From NCBI GenBank assembly GCA_958435945.1, contig CAUBIC010000006.1:45045-109044 (forward strand): a stretch of 64,000 nucleotides of DNA, written 5' to 3'. Shown here in pieces: positions 1 to 8,816 of the stretch (position 1 is the first letter of the stretch; each line of letters starts with the position of its first letter). A program made the position numbers and the translations under genes. The notes under the pieces are model-generated. The model saw nothing but the letters and a program-made list of their open reading frames with translations. It searched no databases and was not told the DNA's origin. The stretch comes from an uncultured Collinsella sp. GTDB lineage: Bacteria > Actinomycetota > Coriobacteriia > Coriobacteriales > Coriobacteriaceae.

Positions 1-232
1 CGTTGCGGTCGATAAAAGCAATGTCGATGGGGTAGGCCATAAAGCAGGTGTGGACCGAAGAGCAGCGTGGGAACGCCATGACGAGCGGCAACCCGTTGGC
101 GGCAATCGGAGACCGTCCCAGCATGCCGCGCAGGCGCACGGCAAACGACTCCGCCACCACAAACTCGGCAGGCGTCCAACCCAGCCTGTTGAGCGCCCGC
201 GCGTAGGCAATGTAGGATGAGGCCGCGGTCAC
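1..232 (-). CDS. DUF192 family protein, N-terminal part (runs off the window)
   Basis: Only the first 77 codons are visible; the gene continues beyond base 1. Reading the minus strand from a GTG at 232 gives RLRGMLGR, then SSVHTCFM and PIDIAFID, the core signature of the DUF192 family of small proteins of unknown function. The GTG overlaps the TGA of the upstream TadE-like gene (GTGA, 4 bp), so the two are translationally coupled and this is the last visible gene of the Tad operon. No signal peptide is seen at this start. The family assignment is good. The role in pilus biogenesis is only inferred from position. Confidence 0.75.
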   Translation of the reverse strand, partial: MTAASSYIAYARALNRLGWTPAEFVVAESFAVRLRGMLGRSPIAANGLPLVMAFPRCSSVHTCFMAYPIDIAFIDRN

Positions 233-705
233 ATAACCACCCCCGGACGCCACGGATCGACCGTCACTGCGCGCTCGTGCGACAACTGTGCCGGTGCCCC
301 CAGCGAAACGCCGGCGATGCTGAGCGAGCTCGGCCACGGCTCGTAGCGCATGGTGCAGGTATAGGTCCTAAACGTGCCGGAAAGCGAAAGCAGACCGCCA
401 TCCGATGTCGTCGCACCCTGCTCGCTTGAGACCTCGATCTGCAAGTCATAGCCTTCCATGGCATGTTGGATCTGAGCCTGAACGGTCGCGGAGGAATCGA
501 TGGAGTTGCCATCGCCCTCCCCGCTCGGCGCCACGGCATGCGCTAGCACGATATCGGGCACCACGCGATCGAAGCGCGCGACCGCGTCGGCAAAGACCAT
601 GACGTTGTACACGATAAGCGCCAGAACCAGCAGGACGGGCGTGACCACGGCCATCTCGACCGTCGCCTGGGCGCGCTCCTCGCACAGGCGCGTGCGGATG
701 CCCAT
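229..705 (-). CDS. TadE-like pseudopilin
   Basis: This is a protein of 158 residues with a short basic leader, then EERAQATVEMAVV and one hydrophobic helix (about residues 18-38), followed by an exported domain. TadE-family proteins are minor pseudopilins of the Tad (tight adherence) pilus, processed by a type IV-like prepilin peptidase. The A-Q-x-T-V-E sequence puts a Glu five residues after a possible cut between A and Q, as in Flp-type prepilins. The start is the ATG at 705 because it overlaps the TAA of the preceding gene (TAATG), which implies coupling. A longer in-frame extension to 849 exists but would lie inside the upstream gene. Confidence 0.82.
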   Translation of the reverse strand: MGIRTRLCEERAQATVEMAVVTPVLLVLALIVYNVMVFADAVARFDRVVPDIVLAHAVAPSGEGDGNSIDSSATVQAQIQHAMEGYDLQIEVSSEQGATTSDGGLLSLSGTFRTYTCTMRYEPWPSSLSIAGVSLGAPAQLSHERAVTVDPWRPGVVM

Positions 706-2870
706 TACGACCCACCGCCCAAGGCACCCGCCAGCGTGGCGACATCGACGGTAAGTGGGATGGAACCGCCGCCGGGCAGCGGAATCTCCGCAAGCGTGAA
801 CACCGTGCCGCTGATGGTGCGCTCGACTTGATATTCCAGCGCCTCGCAAAGCGCCTTGGGATCGGTCACGCCCAGCGGAATACTTCGTAGCTTGTCCTGC
901 GCATTAGAAAGACCTGCGATGTCAGACCCCGGGCTCTTGATGACGTTGGCGGTGTCGGTCAACACCGGCTTTCGCAGGCGCAAATCGCACGGTTCCAAGC
1001 CCAGCGCCGCCACGGACGCCGAAACGGTATCGCCGAGCCACGACGCAATGGAGCCCAGCGCGCCACTGTCCCCTCCCAGGTCATCGATCATCTCATCCAT
1101 AAGCTCGTCGGCCGAGCCCTGGATGTCTCCGTATCCCACAAGCAGCCGTCCCCAAACATCCATGACGTCATCGAGTACACCGGCAACGCCACCCGAACGC
1201 TCCTCCAGCGTCGAGAAAAACCGCGAGAGAACGTTGTTCTGCGCCGTCGCGTCATCGGGCGCCAGCACCGCAGCAGAGATCGCGCCGCGATCGCCAAGCC
1301 TGACTGTCGTGTTAAACGAAGAGTTGAGCTCATCGGGGCTCGAGATGGCACCCGAAACCGCAAAGGCAACCACGCCGTTGCGACCGGGCGGAGCGATACG
1401 CGGGCGCTCGCCCGAAAGCGCTTTAATGGCCTCGTCAAACGCATTGCCCGCACGGTCAGCCTCGTCCTCGGTCTGGCGCATGAGCTCAAGCTCTTTGTTG
1501 CGGCATTCGACGTAGTCTTCCAGAGCGTCTTTGAATCGATCAAAGTGGTACTCAAAGCCGTTTTCGATAGAAGTCGAAGGAGCCGCAACGGCACCGAGCG
1601 ACGAAACACCAAAATGGCATCTGTTGCATTTGTCCTGCCCGTCATAAGCAGCGACCGAGGCTAGCCCGCCTGGCGTCCCTTTCTTATAGTTGGGGCAACT
1701 CGTTCCATAATGCAGATACGTTTTGCCATCGTTGGTACTAGTTGGCCACGCCGCATCGGTATAGAGTTCCGTCGCTCGCACCTCGTCAGTGTTGCGCGGC
1801 AACAACGGAATATAGGAAGTGGCCCGGTCTCCGTCTTCGGTTATATATGCGCGATTGACCTCTGCGCTCGCATAGGTATAGAACGCCTTGCGCGCCGCCG
1901 ACTCCGCCTTCGTCTCGACGCTTGAGCCTTGAGGCGCCTCGTTTGCAAGGCGCAAGCGGTAATAGGCCTTCGCGCGATCGAGCGCCACTTGCGGCTCCCA
2001 TGTGACGCTCGAGGCATAGTGCGGATTCTCAATATCCGAAAGCTTCGCCAAACTCCTCGCGCGTTCCCACATGCATGAGCAACTGCCGACCGAAGCCGGA
2101 TCCGACCCGCCGCAATCCGCAAGCCAGGCGCGCTCTTTTGCTTTCGCCGTCTCCTCCGAGGCCTTCTGCAGCTCATCTGCTGCGCGTTCCAGATCTTTCG
2201 ATGTGTCTTTAATGCCATCGGTCGAGATCTCGGACCCCTCGAGCGCAACGAAATCCGACTCGGACGTCCTGGGCACGGCAAGCGCCGTACCGGTATAGGT
2301 CGCACCCTCGGTATCCTGCGCCGACACGGCCTGCGTAGCTCGCGTGGCAACCAGATACGGTAGAGCCGTCTCGATTTTCTGCAGGCCCTTGGAGGCGCTT
2401 TTGGCAAACTTATTGCGCGTTTTAATGATCTCGATCCCCGTGTCGAGCATATCGCCCGCGGCAAGCTCGGCACCCGGAATAAGGATGGCGACCAAGCCGG
2501 TGCCGATCGTGGCAAACCCCGCCAGCCCCAAACTCAAAATGCTCGCATCCACCACCGTCGCAGCCGTGTGGTAGGACGACACCACATTGGCGCCTGCCAG
2601 CGCGCCGCTATCGGCAGCCACCTGGGTGTCCCCCGCGCGCGACATGCTCCATATCGCCGCCGTCGACGAAAACAGTAGCGCGAGCACCACCAAGATGACC
2701 ACCGCGGAGGAGAGCGTGGTGTAGGCACCGTCTTCGATAAACAGGTCGATACCGGCTCGACCCATAAAGCCGCCTCGCTTGCAGCGAGCATGCGGTCGGC
2801 AACGGCACGCAAACCCCCTCGTCGCCTTCAACAGGCAGCGCTTAATCCCATGCAGCAATCCATGAATCAT
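705..2870 (-). CDS. TadG-like pilus-associated protein with large extracellular domain
   Basis: This protein has about 721 residues: a basic N-terminus, one membrane helix (VVILVVLALLF, roughly residues 55-75), then SRAGDTQVAADSGALAGANVV, which is typical of TadG-like proteins, and a long exported domain rich in acidic helices. It is presumed to be a surface or envelope component of the Tad pilus. A CNRCH motif lies at about residues 415-419 and several other cysteines are present, suggesting disulfides or metal/haem binding. ATG 2870 was chosen for its strong Shine-Dalgarno (GGAGGGAG); it overlaps the upstream gene by 29 bp. ATG 2765 is the alternative start. Confidence 0.75.
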   Translation of the reverse strand: MIHGLLHGIKRCLLKATRGFACRCRPHARCKRGGFMGRAGIDLFIEDGAYTTLSSAVVILVVLALLFSSTAAIWSMSRAGDTQVAADSGALAGANVVSSYHTAATVVDASILSLGLAGFATIGTGLVAILIPGAELAAGDMLDTGIEIIKTRNKFAKSASKGLQKIETALPYLVATRATQAVSAQDTEGATYTGTALAVPRTSESDFVALEGSEISTDGIKDTSKDLERAADELQKASEETAKAKERAWLADCGGSDPASVGSCSCMWERARSLAKLSDIENPHYASSVTWEPQVALDRAKAYYRLRLANEAPQGSSVETKAESAARKAFYTYASAEVNRAYITEDGDRATSYIPLLPRNTDEVRATELYTDAAWPTSTNDGKTYLHYGTSCPNYKKGTPGGLASVAAYDGQDKCNRCHFGVSSLGAVAAPSTSIENGFEYHFDRFKDALEDYVECRNKELELMRQTEDEADRAGNAFDEAIKALSGERPRIAPPGRNGVVAFAVSGAISSPDELNSSFNTTVRLGDRGAISAAVLAPDDATAQNNVLSRFFSTLEERSGGVAGVLDDVMDVWGRLLVGYGDIQGSADELMDEMIDDLGGDSGALGSIASWLGDTVSASVAALGLEPCDLRLRKPVLTDTANVIKSPGSDIAGLSNAQDKLRSIPLGVTDPKALCEALEYQVERTISGTVFTLAEIPLPGGGSIPLTVDVATLAGALGGGS

Positions 2871-3342
2871 AATCTCCCTCCAGCCACTCGGGACGCGATC
2901 GATACGAGACGTCGACCTTAAGCTCGACATAGCCGTTATGGCCTGCGCTACCCATAGCCTGCGCAAACGCACCGATCACGGGCAGCGGTTTAACCTCGCC
3001 GGTAACGGAAACGGACGAGACGCCGCCCGCATCGGCCCGACCAAGCTCGATATCCCACGACAGGGACCCGCCGGCATGAAAAATCGAAACGTCGGGAACC
3101 GCGGCAAGACGGCGGCGGGCAAACTCCTTAATATCCTCGTCATCCCCCACCGTCGTCGTGGTCATGAGCCGCGCGGTCTCGGCGGCGGCAGACTCCATGA
3201 CCGCGCGTGTATAGAGCAGGCACACCGGCTGCAGCGCAAACAGGACGAGCGTCAGAAACGTCGGCAGCAGGAATGCCGCCTCGACCGTAGACTGAGCCCG
3301 GTCCTCGCGCGCAACATCAATACAGCACGATGTCCTTAGCAC
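2842..3342 (-). CDS. TadE-like pseudopilin
   Basis: This protein of about 166 residues contains EDRAQSTVEAAFLLP followed by a hydrophobic helix and CLLYTRAVMESAAAETARL, a typical TadE layout (Glu in the helix start, then a conserved Ala/Arg-rich segment). It is probably a minor pilin of the Tad apparatus. The C-terminal part carries a beta-rich domain ending near EWLEGDYDSWIAAWD. The start is uncertain: GTG 3342 is in frame, overlaps the previous gene and gives a leader similar to its paralogue at 229-705. An ATG in this frame occurs only far upstream inside other genes. Confidence 0.72.
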   Translation of the reverse strand: MLRTSCCIDVAREDRAQSTVEAAFLLPTFLTLVLFALQPVCLLYTRAVMESAAAETARLMTTTTVGDDEDIKEFARRRLAAVPDVSIFHAGGSLSWDIELGRADAGGVSSVSVTGEVKPLPVIGAFAQAMGSAGHNGYVELKVDVSYRSRPEWLEGDYDSWIAAWD

Positions 3343-3535
3343 CCGCAGCAGCGTCGACAACCGATGTCGAGGTGACGCCGTGAGATGCCGTCCGCTCGAC
3401 CAGCGCCGCCAAGCGCCCATCGGCACCGGCACGCCAAAGCCCTGCGATCGCCAGCACGATGGAAAGCAGTGCCACCGTGACGATGGCGTATTCGACCGTC
3501 GCCTGGGCAGATTCCTCGCGCAGGACGTCATGCAT
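3317..3535 (-). CDS. Small Flp/TadE-like pilin
   Basis: This 72-residue protein begins MHDVLREESAQATVEYAIV and has one hydrophobic helix followed by a short polar tail. The Glu-Tyr pair five and six residues after the putative A/Q cleavage site matches Flp prepilins, so it could be a second major or minor pilin. It lies between the small membrane protein gene at 3537 and the TadE-like gene at 2842, overlapping the latter by about 26 bp in another frame. Family-level identification rests on the helix motif only; the tail has no recognisable domain. Confidence 0.72.
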   Translation of the reverse strand: MHDVLREESAQATVEYAIVTVALLSIVLAIAGLWRAGADGRLAALVERTASHGVTSTSVVDAAAGAKDIVLY

Positions 3536-3536
3536 T

Positions 3537-4100
3537 TCACGACCCCTCCTTTGAGCTTATTGTTTGCGGGGCCAGGCGCACCGCGCGCAGACGACACGAA
3601 GCATCGCCAGTATCCGCGGCAACCGTCACCATATCGACCCAGCCGCGCCCATCGCGCACAATGGCGCCCCATACGTTACCCTTAATATCGAGATAGCCGC
3701 TCAGGGCGAGCTGGGCCGTTGGCACCTCGCGGTAGGCGCGTAACATATCCGCCGCTGCCTCGGTCATCGGTCGGTCCTCGGACCATGCAAGCCGGACCGC
3801 AATCGCGTTGTCCTCAGGCGAATCCGTCGCAGTGCCAGACCGCTTGTCGAGCATCCGCAGAAAGGTTTGCGCCGTGACAGCGACATCCGAATCGTCCGCA
3901 TCTCGCATCTCATCTTTTTGAGACGCCACCGCCGAATCTGAGCCCGAATCGAAGGCGGCCCCAGGACGCTGCTGCCGTGCTACGTTAAGCCCCCAAACCG
4001 CCACTGCCACCGCCACGACTGCACAGGCGAGTACCAGCAACGCGCCAGCGGGACGGGCGCCCTCTACAGGCTGTTGATGCCCTCGCTGATAGCGTTCCAT
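3537..4100 (-). CDS. Single-pass membrane protein of the Tad operon, unknown function
   Basis: This protein has 187 residues with a short cytoplasmic N-terminus, one membrane helix (ALLVLACAVVAVAVAVWGL, about residues 19-37) and an exported domain. I do not recognise a named family. The exported part includes TFLRMLDKRSG and a C-terminal segment with alternating hydrophobic residues. It overlaps the flp gene end by 37 bp and precedes the small pilin gene by 1 bp, so it belongs to the pilus operon. A role as an accessory pilus protein is inferred from context alone. Confidence 0.65.
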   Translation of the reverse strand: MERYQRGHQQPVEGARPAGALLVLACAVVAVAVAVWGLNVARQQRPGAAFDSGSDSAVASQKDEMRDADDSDVAVTAQTFLRMLDKRSGTATDSPEDNAIAVRLAWSEDRPMTEAAADMLRAYREVPTAQLALSGYLDIKGNVWGAIVRDGRGWVDMVTVAADTGDASCRLRAVRLAPQTISSKEGS

Positions 4101-4297
4101 AGATCTTGGACCTTGCCCTTAAATGCGACAATGGCAATGATGGCGATCACCACGAGCACGCCGACCAAGATGGCGTACTCGGTGGTGCCCTGCGCGCTCT
4201 CCTCCCGCAGCAGTTCTTCGGCACGCTGGCGAGCGTGAATTGGCTGGCAAACAGCCCAGCTCCAGACCTTGCCAACAACGTCAGTCATCGTATTCAT
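4064..4297 (-). CDS. flp: Flp-type major pilin precursor
   Basis: This 77-residue protein has a 35-residue leader, then EESAQGTTEYAILVGVLVV and a hydrophobic helix, ending in an amphipathic tail (DLWNAISEGINSL). The Glu-Tyr pair at the helix start and the small size are the hallmarks of Flp prepilins, which polymerise into the Tad pilus after cleavage by a TadV-type prepilin peptidase; no peptidase gene is in the window. The leader is long compared with classical Flp leaders. It sits directly after tadC in the operon, the usual place next to the assembly genes. Confidence 0.85.
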   Translation of the reverse strand: MNTMTDVVGKVWSWAVCQPIHARQRAEELLREESAQGTTEYAILVGVLVVIAIIAIVAFKGKVQDLWNAISEGINSL

Positions 4298-4307
4298 GTA
4301 TTCCTCC

Positions 4308-4949
4308 CTACATCATCCCGCCTGCTCCCAGCAGCGGGCCCAATATGGACAGAAGCAACGCCGGCAAGATGAGCGTGCCGGTGGGAATCAGCAGCTTGAC
4401 GGGTGCACGCTCGATCTCGCGCTCGACCGCGGCACGGTGAGCTGCACGGATCTCGCGACTTTGAGCGGCCAGTGTCTCGGCAAGTGGGGCACCCAGGGCG
4501 AGCGCCTGCCCCACCGTGATGGCAAAGGTCTCGAGCGCTCGCACGTCCAGGTCGCGCGCGGTGGCCAATAACTCGTCCTCACGCGTGCCCACGCCCACCT
4601 GCCACGCCATGCAGGCCCGCTCAAGGCGAAGAGCCAACACTGACCGGCGGTTGGCGCAGAAAATCTCAAGCGCCGCATCAAACGAAAGGCCGGCCGAAAG
4701 ACCCAAGCGCACAACATCGATCATCTCGGACACTTCGCCGAGCGACACTCGCGCCGGGCCGCCCGCTCCAACCGCGCCCTTCACTCGCGCGGTCAGGGCA
4801 TCGACCACCGAGCGACCCGCGGCAGCGACCAGCACCGCCTCGCGCTTGCAGGCCCCTGCGATCTTGCGTGCATCCGCCCGATCCAAACCCGTCGCGACAA
4901 ATACACTCAGGGCGCACAGGCAAGCCGCAACTGCAACCGGGGCGTTCAT
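4308..4949 (-). CDS. tadC: TadC-like pilus assembly membrane protein
   Basis: This protein of 213 residues has an N-terminal hydrophobic segment, a cytoplasmic T2SSF-type domain (SEMIDVVRLGLSAGLSFDAAL, then TFAITVGQALALGAPLAETL) and a C-terminal hydrophobic region. Together with TadB it forms the inner-membrane platform of Tad pili. ATG 4949 has a GGTGGAG ribosome site and overlaps the TadB stop as ATGA, indicating coupled translation. It is shorter than proteobacterial TadC, as is common in actinobacterial Tad loci. Confidence 0.85.
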   Translation of the reverse strand: MNAPVAVAACLCALSVFVATGLDRADARKIAGACKREAVLVAAAGRSVVDALTARVKGAVGAGGPARVSLGEVSEMIDVVRLGLSAGLSFDAALEIFCANRRSVLALRLERACMAWQVGVGTREDELLATARDLDVRALETFAITVGQALALGAPLAETLAAQSREIRAAHRAAVEREIERAPVKLLIPTGTLILPALLLSILGPLLGAGGMM

Positions 4950-5872
4950 AGCTCCACCCGCATAATGCGTCGGATGACCACCAGGGCGACGGCGTTGAGG
5001 GCAAGTCCCAGTACCACGGCACCGGCACCCGCCGGCGTTGCAAGGCCGCGGCGAAAGTCGGCCGAAAGCAGCGCCAGCACCGCGCACATACCCGCCGGCA
5101 TCGCCGAGACCATGTGTGCCGACATACGAGCCTGCGATGTCTTGACGTCCAAGCGGCGCTTGAGCTCAATGCGCTCCCCCACCATGCTCGACGCCTCGGA
5201 CAACAGGTCGGCAAGCGGGGCACCGGTTCGCTGCGACACCTTGAGCGCCAAGGTCACAAGCGAAAGGCCAGGGGCGTCGATGCGCACGAGCAAGTCATCG
5301 AGCGCGTCGGTCGCCGAGACGCCGCAGTCGATCGCCGTCGCCACGCGCAAAAACTCGGTATGCACCGGCTCTTGCGCGTGAGTTCCCACAAACCTCATGC
5401 CCTGGGCCAGCGAATGACCCGAGGCGAGCGACATAGAGAGCGCCGTAAAGGCCTCGGGCATGGCTTCTTCCACATCGTGTTGCTCGCGCCGGCTCTCAAA
5501 GCCATCCCGGGCGGCGCCAACGGCAAACGGAGCAACAAGTCCCAAGGCAAGTCCGAGGGGCGATAACGACACCATCGTTAGCAAAACGCAGCAGACACCG
5601 CTCGATAGCAGCAGAAACGCCAAACGCCCCGAAGCATCCTCGATCGCGAGGCCAAGGCGACGCGCCGGAGCCAGCGATGCCCACGAACGGGCGATCTTTT
5701 TCAGCAGATCGTTTTCCACCAGCTCACGCGGCAGCTTCTCTGCCACCGTCTCGAGCGCCTGACGCGCCAGCTCCGCCGGCGGTACCTGCGGCACACGAGG
5801 TTCCGCCCCGCACGCCGTCGCGACAGAAAACCCTGCCAAACCCCCTACGACGAGGGGCACAGCGACCTCCAT
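4946..5872 (-). CDS. tadB: TadB-like pilus assembly membrane protein
   Basis: This protein of 308 residues begins with a hydrophobic segment, has a paired membrane region around residues 85-125 (LAFLLLSSGVCCVLL, then LGLALGLVAPFAVGAA), a T2SSF domain (EAMPEAFTALSMSLASGHSL; VSQRTGAPLADLLSEA) and C-terminal membrane helices. It is the partner of TadC in the platform that couples the TadA ATPase to pilin assembly. The start overlaps the TadA gene end by 28 bp and the end overlaps tadC by 4 bp. Confidence 0.87.
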   Translation of the reverse strand: MEVAVPLVVGGLAGFSVATACGAEPRVPQVPPAELARQALETVAEKLPRELVENDLLKKIARSWASLAPARRLGLAIEDASGRLAFLLLSSGVCCVLLTMVSLSPLGLALGLVAPFAVGAARDGFESRREQHDVEEAMPEAFTALSMSLASGHSLAQGMRFVGTHAQEPVHTEFLRVATAIDCGVSATDALDDLLVRIDAPGLSLVTLALKVSQRTGAPLADLLSEASSMVGERIELKRRLDVKTSQARMSAHMVSAMPAGMCAVLALLSADFRRGLATPAGAGAVVLGLALNAVALVVIRRIMRVEL

Positions 5873-7173
5873 TCGTCCACCTCCTCTTGTGTGAGCGTCC
5901 CCGACCGCAGGCCTTCTGCGATAAACGGCGGCTCGCGGTCAAGCGTCCAGGTGCGCTCGGCGGCATCGAAAGTCACATAGCGCTCGAGCTCTACGCCGCC
6001 CGACGCGGCGCGACGCACCCCCGAATACGAGGAGACGAAACGCCTGCCATCGGCGTGGCGCTCGGACATCACGATGCCGTCGAGCGCCATGGCAATCTGC
6101 TCCTCGATGAGCTCGCTCGGCAGATCGATGCCATAACGTGCAAGCAACGTCAGACGCACCACGGTCTCCTGTTCTGAGCCCGCATGAAGCGTGGTGAGCG
6201 ATCCGTCGTGCCCGGTGTTCATGGCCTGCAGCATGTCGCAACATTCCGCACCGCGCACCTCACCCACCACAATACGGTCGGGACGCATGCGCAGGGCGTT
6301 GGTCACCAGGTCGCGGATTGTCACCGCGCCCTCGCCCTCAATTGAAGCCTCGCGTGCCTCAAGGCGAACCACATGCGGGTGATGCGCAAACTTGAGCTCG
6401 GCGGAGTCCTCGATCGTCACGATGCGCTCGCCGGTGGATATCTCGCACGACAGCGCGTTGAGCAGCGTGGTCTTGCCCGACCCCGTGCCACCTGCAACCG
6501 CCAGATCCTGGCGCAGCGACACCGCACACGACAGCAGCTGCGCATACCAAAGCGGTAGCGACCCCAGGCCCACAAGCTCGTCCAACGAACAGATGCGGTC
6601 TGAGAACTTGCGGATGGTGAGGATTGGCCCATCGATCGCCACAGGCGGGATCACCGCGTTGACGCGATAGCCCGTCTTGAGGCGAGCGTTGACGATAGGG
6701 CTGCGCTCGTCGATACGCCTGCCCAGCGGCGAGATGATGCGGTCGATGAGCACGCGGATCTGCTCGTCATCCTCAAATGCATGCTCGATGGGATATAAGA
6801 CGCCGCCGCGCTCAAAGAAAGCCGATCGGCAGCCGTTAACCATGATCTCGGTGACGGTGTCGTCCTCGATGAGCGGCTGCAGCGGGCCCAGGCCCACCAC
6901 GTCATCCAAAATCTCGTCGATGATGGTCTCGCGCTCGGGCGTCGCCAGGTCGCCCGGCTCCTCCACGTTGAGCGCCGCCTCCACCGCAGGACGCAATTCC
7001 GAGCGGGCGAGCGCCGGATCGATGTAGGCGCTGATACGCGCCACCTCGTCATAACCCATGCGGTCCATCACGGCGCGTTTGGTGCGGCGCTTGACGGCAC
7101 GGTGGCGCCCCGCATCAACAGGCACTGTCGCCGCGGCCGCACCGGCTTCCTTAATCCTTGTTTGCAAGCTCAT
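5845..7173 (-). CDS. tadA: TadA/CpaF-type secretion ATPase
   Basis: This 442-residue cytoplasmic hexameric ATPase powers Tad pilus assembly. An N-terminal all-helical domain precedes the CpaF signature ([20 protein letters not shown], about residues 95-114). Walker A is GGTGSGKTT at about 228-236, followed by an Asp/His box region ([20 protein letters not shown]), Walker B ([13 protein letters not shown]) and the [15 protein letters not shown] motif. All catalytic motifs are intact and the length is normal. It overlaps tadZ by 4 bp and tadB by 28 bp. Confidence 0.95.
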   Translation of the reverse strand: MSLQTRIKEAGAAAATVPVDAGRHRAVKRRTKRAVMDRMGYDEVARISAYIDPALARSELRPAVEAALNVEEPGDLATPERETIIDEILDDVVGLGPLQPLIEDDTVTEIMVNGCRSAFFERGGVLYPIEHAFEDDEQIRVLIDRIISPLGRRIDERSPIVNARLKTGYRVNAVIPPVAIDGPILTIRKFSDRICSLDELVGLGSLPLWYAQLLSCAVSLRQDLAVAGGTGSGKTTLLNALSCEISTGERIVTIEDSAELKFAHHPHVVRLEAREASIEGEGAVTIRDLVTNALRMRPDRIVVGEVRGAECCDMLQAMNTGHDGSLTTLHAGSEQETVVRLTLLARYGIDLPSELIEEQIAMALDGIVMSERHADGRRFVSSYSGVRRAASGGVELERYVTFDAAERTWTLDREPPFIAEGLRSGTLTQEEVDEWRSLCPSS

Positions 7174-8816
7174 CGCGAATCACCCTCGCGCGACCAGGGA
7201 AGACGGATACGCGGGCGCTCGGTGCGCGTCGCGCGGTCGGTGACCATGTCACTCCAGGGACCGACGGCGCAGCCCAGCTCCATGAGCATCTTGCGCGTGG
7301 CTTCGCGTACGCTGGTGGCAAAAGCGCTGGTCTGGCCCACTGCCTCGTCAGCACGGCCGAACGCCATGAGCGCCGCCAAGTCCTGCCCGCCGTCGGCAAT
7401 GCGGATCTTGGAGCTCAACGCGCAGGTAATCTCAAAGCGCATGGCGACATCCTCGTCAGCGCCGCGCGCGCCAAACCGGTTGAATACGGCGCTCATGCGC
7501 GTACGCGGCACGCCCACACGGCTCGCCAGCTCGATAACGCGTGCCGCGGACGTCGCAGACGACGCCGATGGATCGCCCACGACCAGGCAGCGGTCGCTCG
7601 CCGCCACCGCGGCCGCCACGGCGTCGCCCCAAAAGACCGAGGTGTCGACAAGCACCACGTCGGATTCGCGGCGCAAGACATCGAGCAACAGCTCCACCGG
7701 ACGCGCCATGAGCTCGGCCTGTTCGGGCGCGGCGACCGGGCCCCAAAGCGTGACGCCCGGGGCCACGCGCATCGAGGCGGCCACGATGTCCGATTCGGCG
7801 AGTGCGCCCGCAGCCGATGGCTCGATAAGCGTCGCCATGTCATGCGGGGCATCGGCGCCCAACAGGTCGTAGAGGTTTCCAAACATCAGGTCCAAGTCGA
7901 GCACGGCAGCACGCAGGCCCAGCAGCGACGCCGTGTGCGCCATAGCGGCGACGATCGTCGACTTGCCGCAACCGCCCGAACCCGAGACGGCGCAGACAAC
8001 CGGGGCTCGATGCGACGGAGCGGCGGCATCCGCCGGCGGCGCGGGGGCAGGCGACTCGGGCACGGACGGCAACGTCCCCGTCTCCCCGGCAGCGCTCATA
8101 TGCTGTGCCCAAGCCGGCATGGCAGGTTGCTCGGTCTGCGGGACCGAGTCTGGAGACTTCACGGTCGCATCGACACGCACGCTGTCGCTCTCGGCAAGCC
8201 CCTCCACCTCGTCGAGCTCATCGACCAGGCTCACGCCATGCACGTATCCCATATCAGCATCCAAAAGATCCTCGCCATACGGCACCGGCTCTCCGACTTC
8301 ATCGTATGCAAGGGGATCCCGGGGACACCGACCATGCTCGGCTTCCGCTTTTCCATAATCATCAACACGCGGGCCTCTTGTAGCGCGAGGCGCCCCGGGT
8401 TCCCTATCAACAAAAGCATCGGGCTCAATCGTCATACACCGGTCGTAATCAACCGTTCCCTCGCCCGCGCGCCCGTTGCCGCATATGCTACGCGCAGCGA
8501 TAACCTCGGTCGCCCCTGCGCGAAACAGCCCCTCGATATCCGAAGGATCGAGCGTCTCTATCAGTACGACCACGCGGCTCACGCGGCCCTCGGCCGTCAG
8601 GCGCGCAACGGTCTTTCGCACGTCTTCGGCATCGAACAGGGCTGCCGCGATAATCGCCGCCCCGCGACGCGACGGAAACGCCCGTGCCATGGACACCAGC
8701 CCATCCAGATCGCCCACGCGAAGCACTTGCGCGCCCGCATCGCGGCCCTCGACTTCCCGCTGCAGCAATCCGTAATCACCGCACGCGCAGCATGCAAGCC
8801 AGATCGCTTTCATCAC
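7170..8816 (-). CDS. tadZ: TadZ/CpaE-like ParA-family ATPase
   Basis: This 548-residue protein has an N-terminal receiver-like region (1-115), a long acidic, proline-rich linker (about 116-270) and a C-terminal MinD/ParA-type domain with the deviant Walker A GSGGCGKST at 279-287 and a DLDLMFGNLYDLLG switch region. TadZ/CpaE proteins localise the Tad machine, often to the pole. The linker is unusually long and acidic. It overlaps the cpaB-like gene upstream and tadA downstream by 4 bp each, so it sits in the middle of a coupled operon. Confidence 0.88.
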   Translation of the reverse strand: MMKAIWLACCACGDYGLLQREVEGRDAGAQVLRVGDLDGLVSMARAFPSRRGAAIIAAALFDAEDVRKTVARLTAEGRVSRVVVLIETLDPSDIEGLFRAGATEVIAARSICGNGRAGEGTVDYDRCMTIEPDAFVDREPGAPRATRGPRVDDYGKAEAEHGRCPRDPLAYDEVGEPVPYGEDLLDADMGYVHGVSLVDELDEVEGLAESDSVRVDATVKSPDSVPQTEQPAMPAWAQHMSAAGETGTLPSVPESPAPAPPADAAAPSHRAPVVCAVSGSGGCGKSTIVAAMAHTASLLGLRAAVLDLDLMFGNLYDLLGADAPHDMATLIEPSAAGALAESDIVAASMRVAPGVTLWGPVAAPEQAELMARPVELLLDVLRRESDVVLVDTSVFWGDAVAAAVAASDRCLVVGDPSASSATSAARVIELASRVGVPRTRMSAVFNRFGARGADEDVAMRFEITCALSSKIRIADGGQDLAALMAFGRADEAVGQTSAFATSVREATRKMLMELGCAVGPWSDMVTDRATRTERPRIRLPWSREGDSR

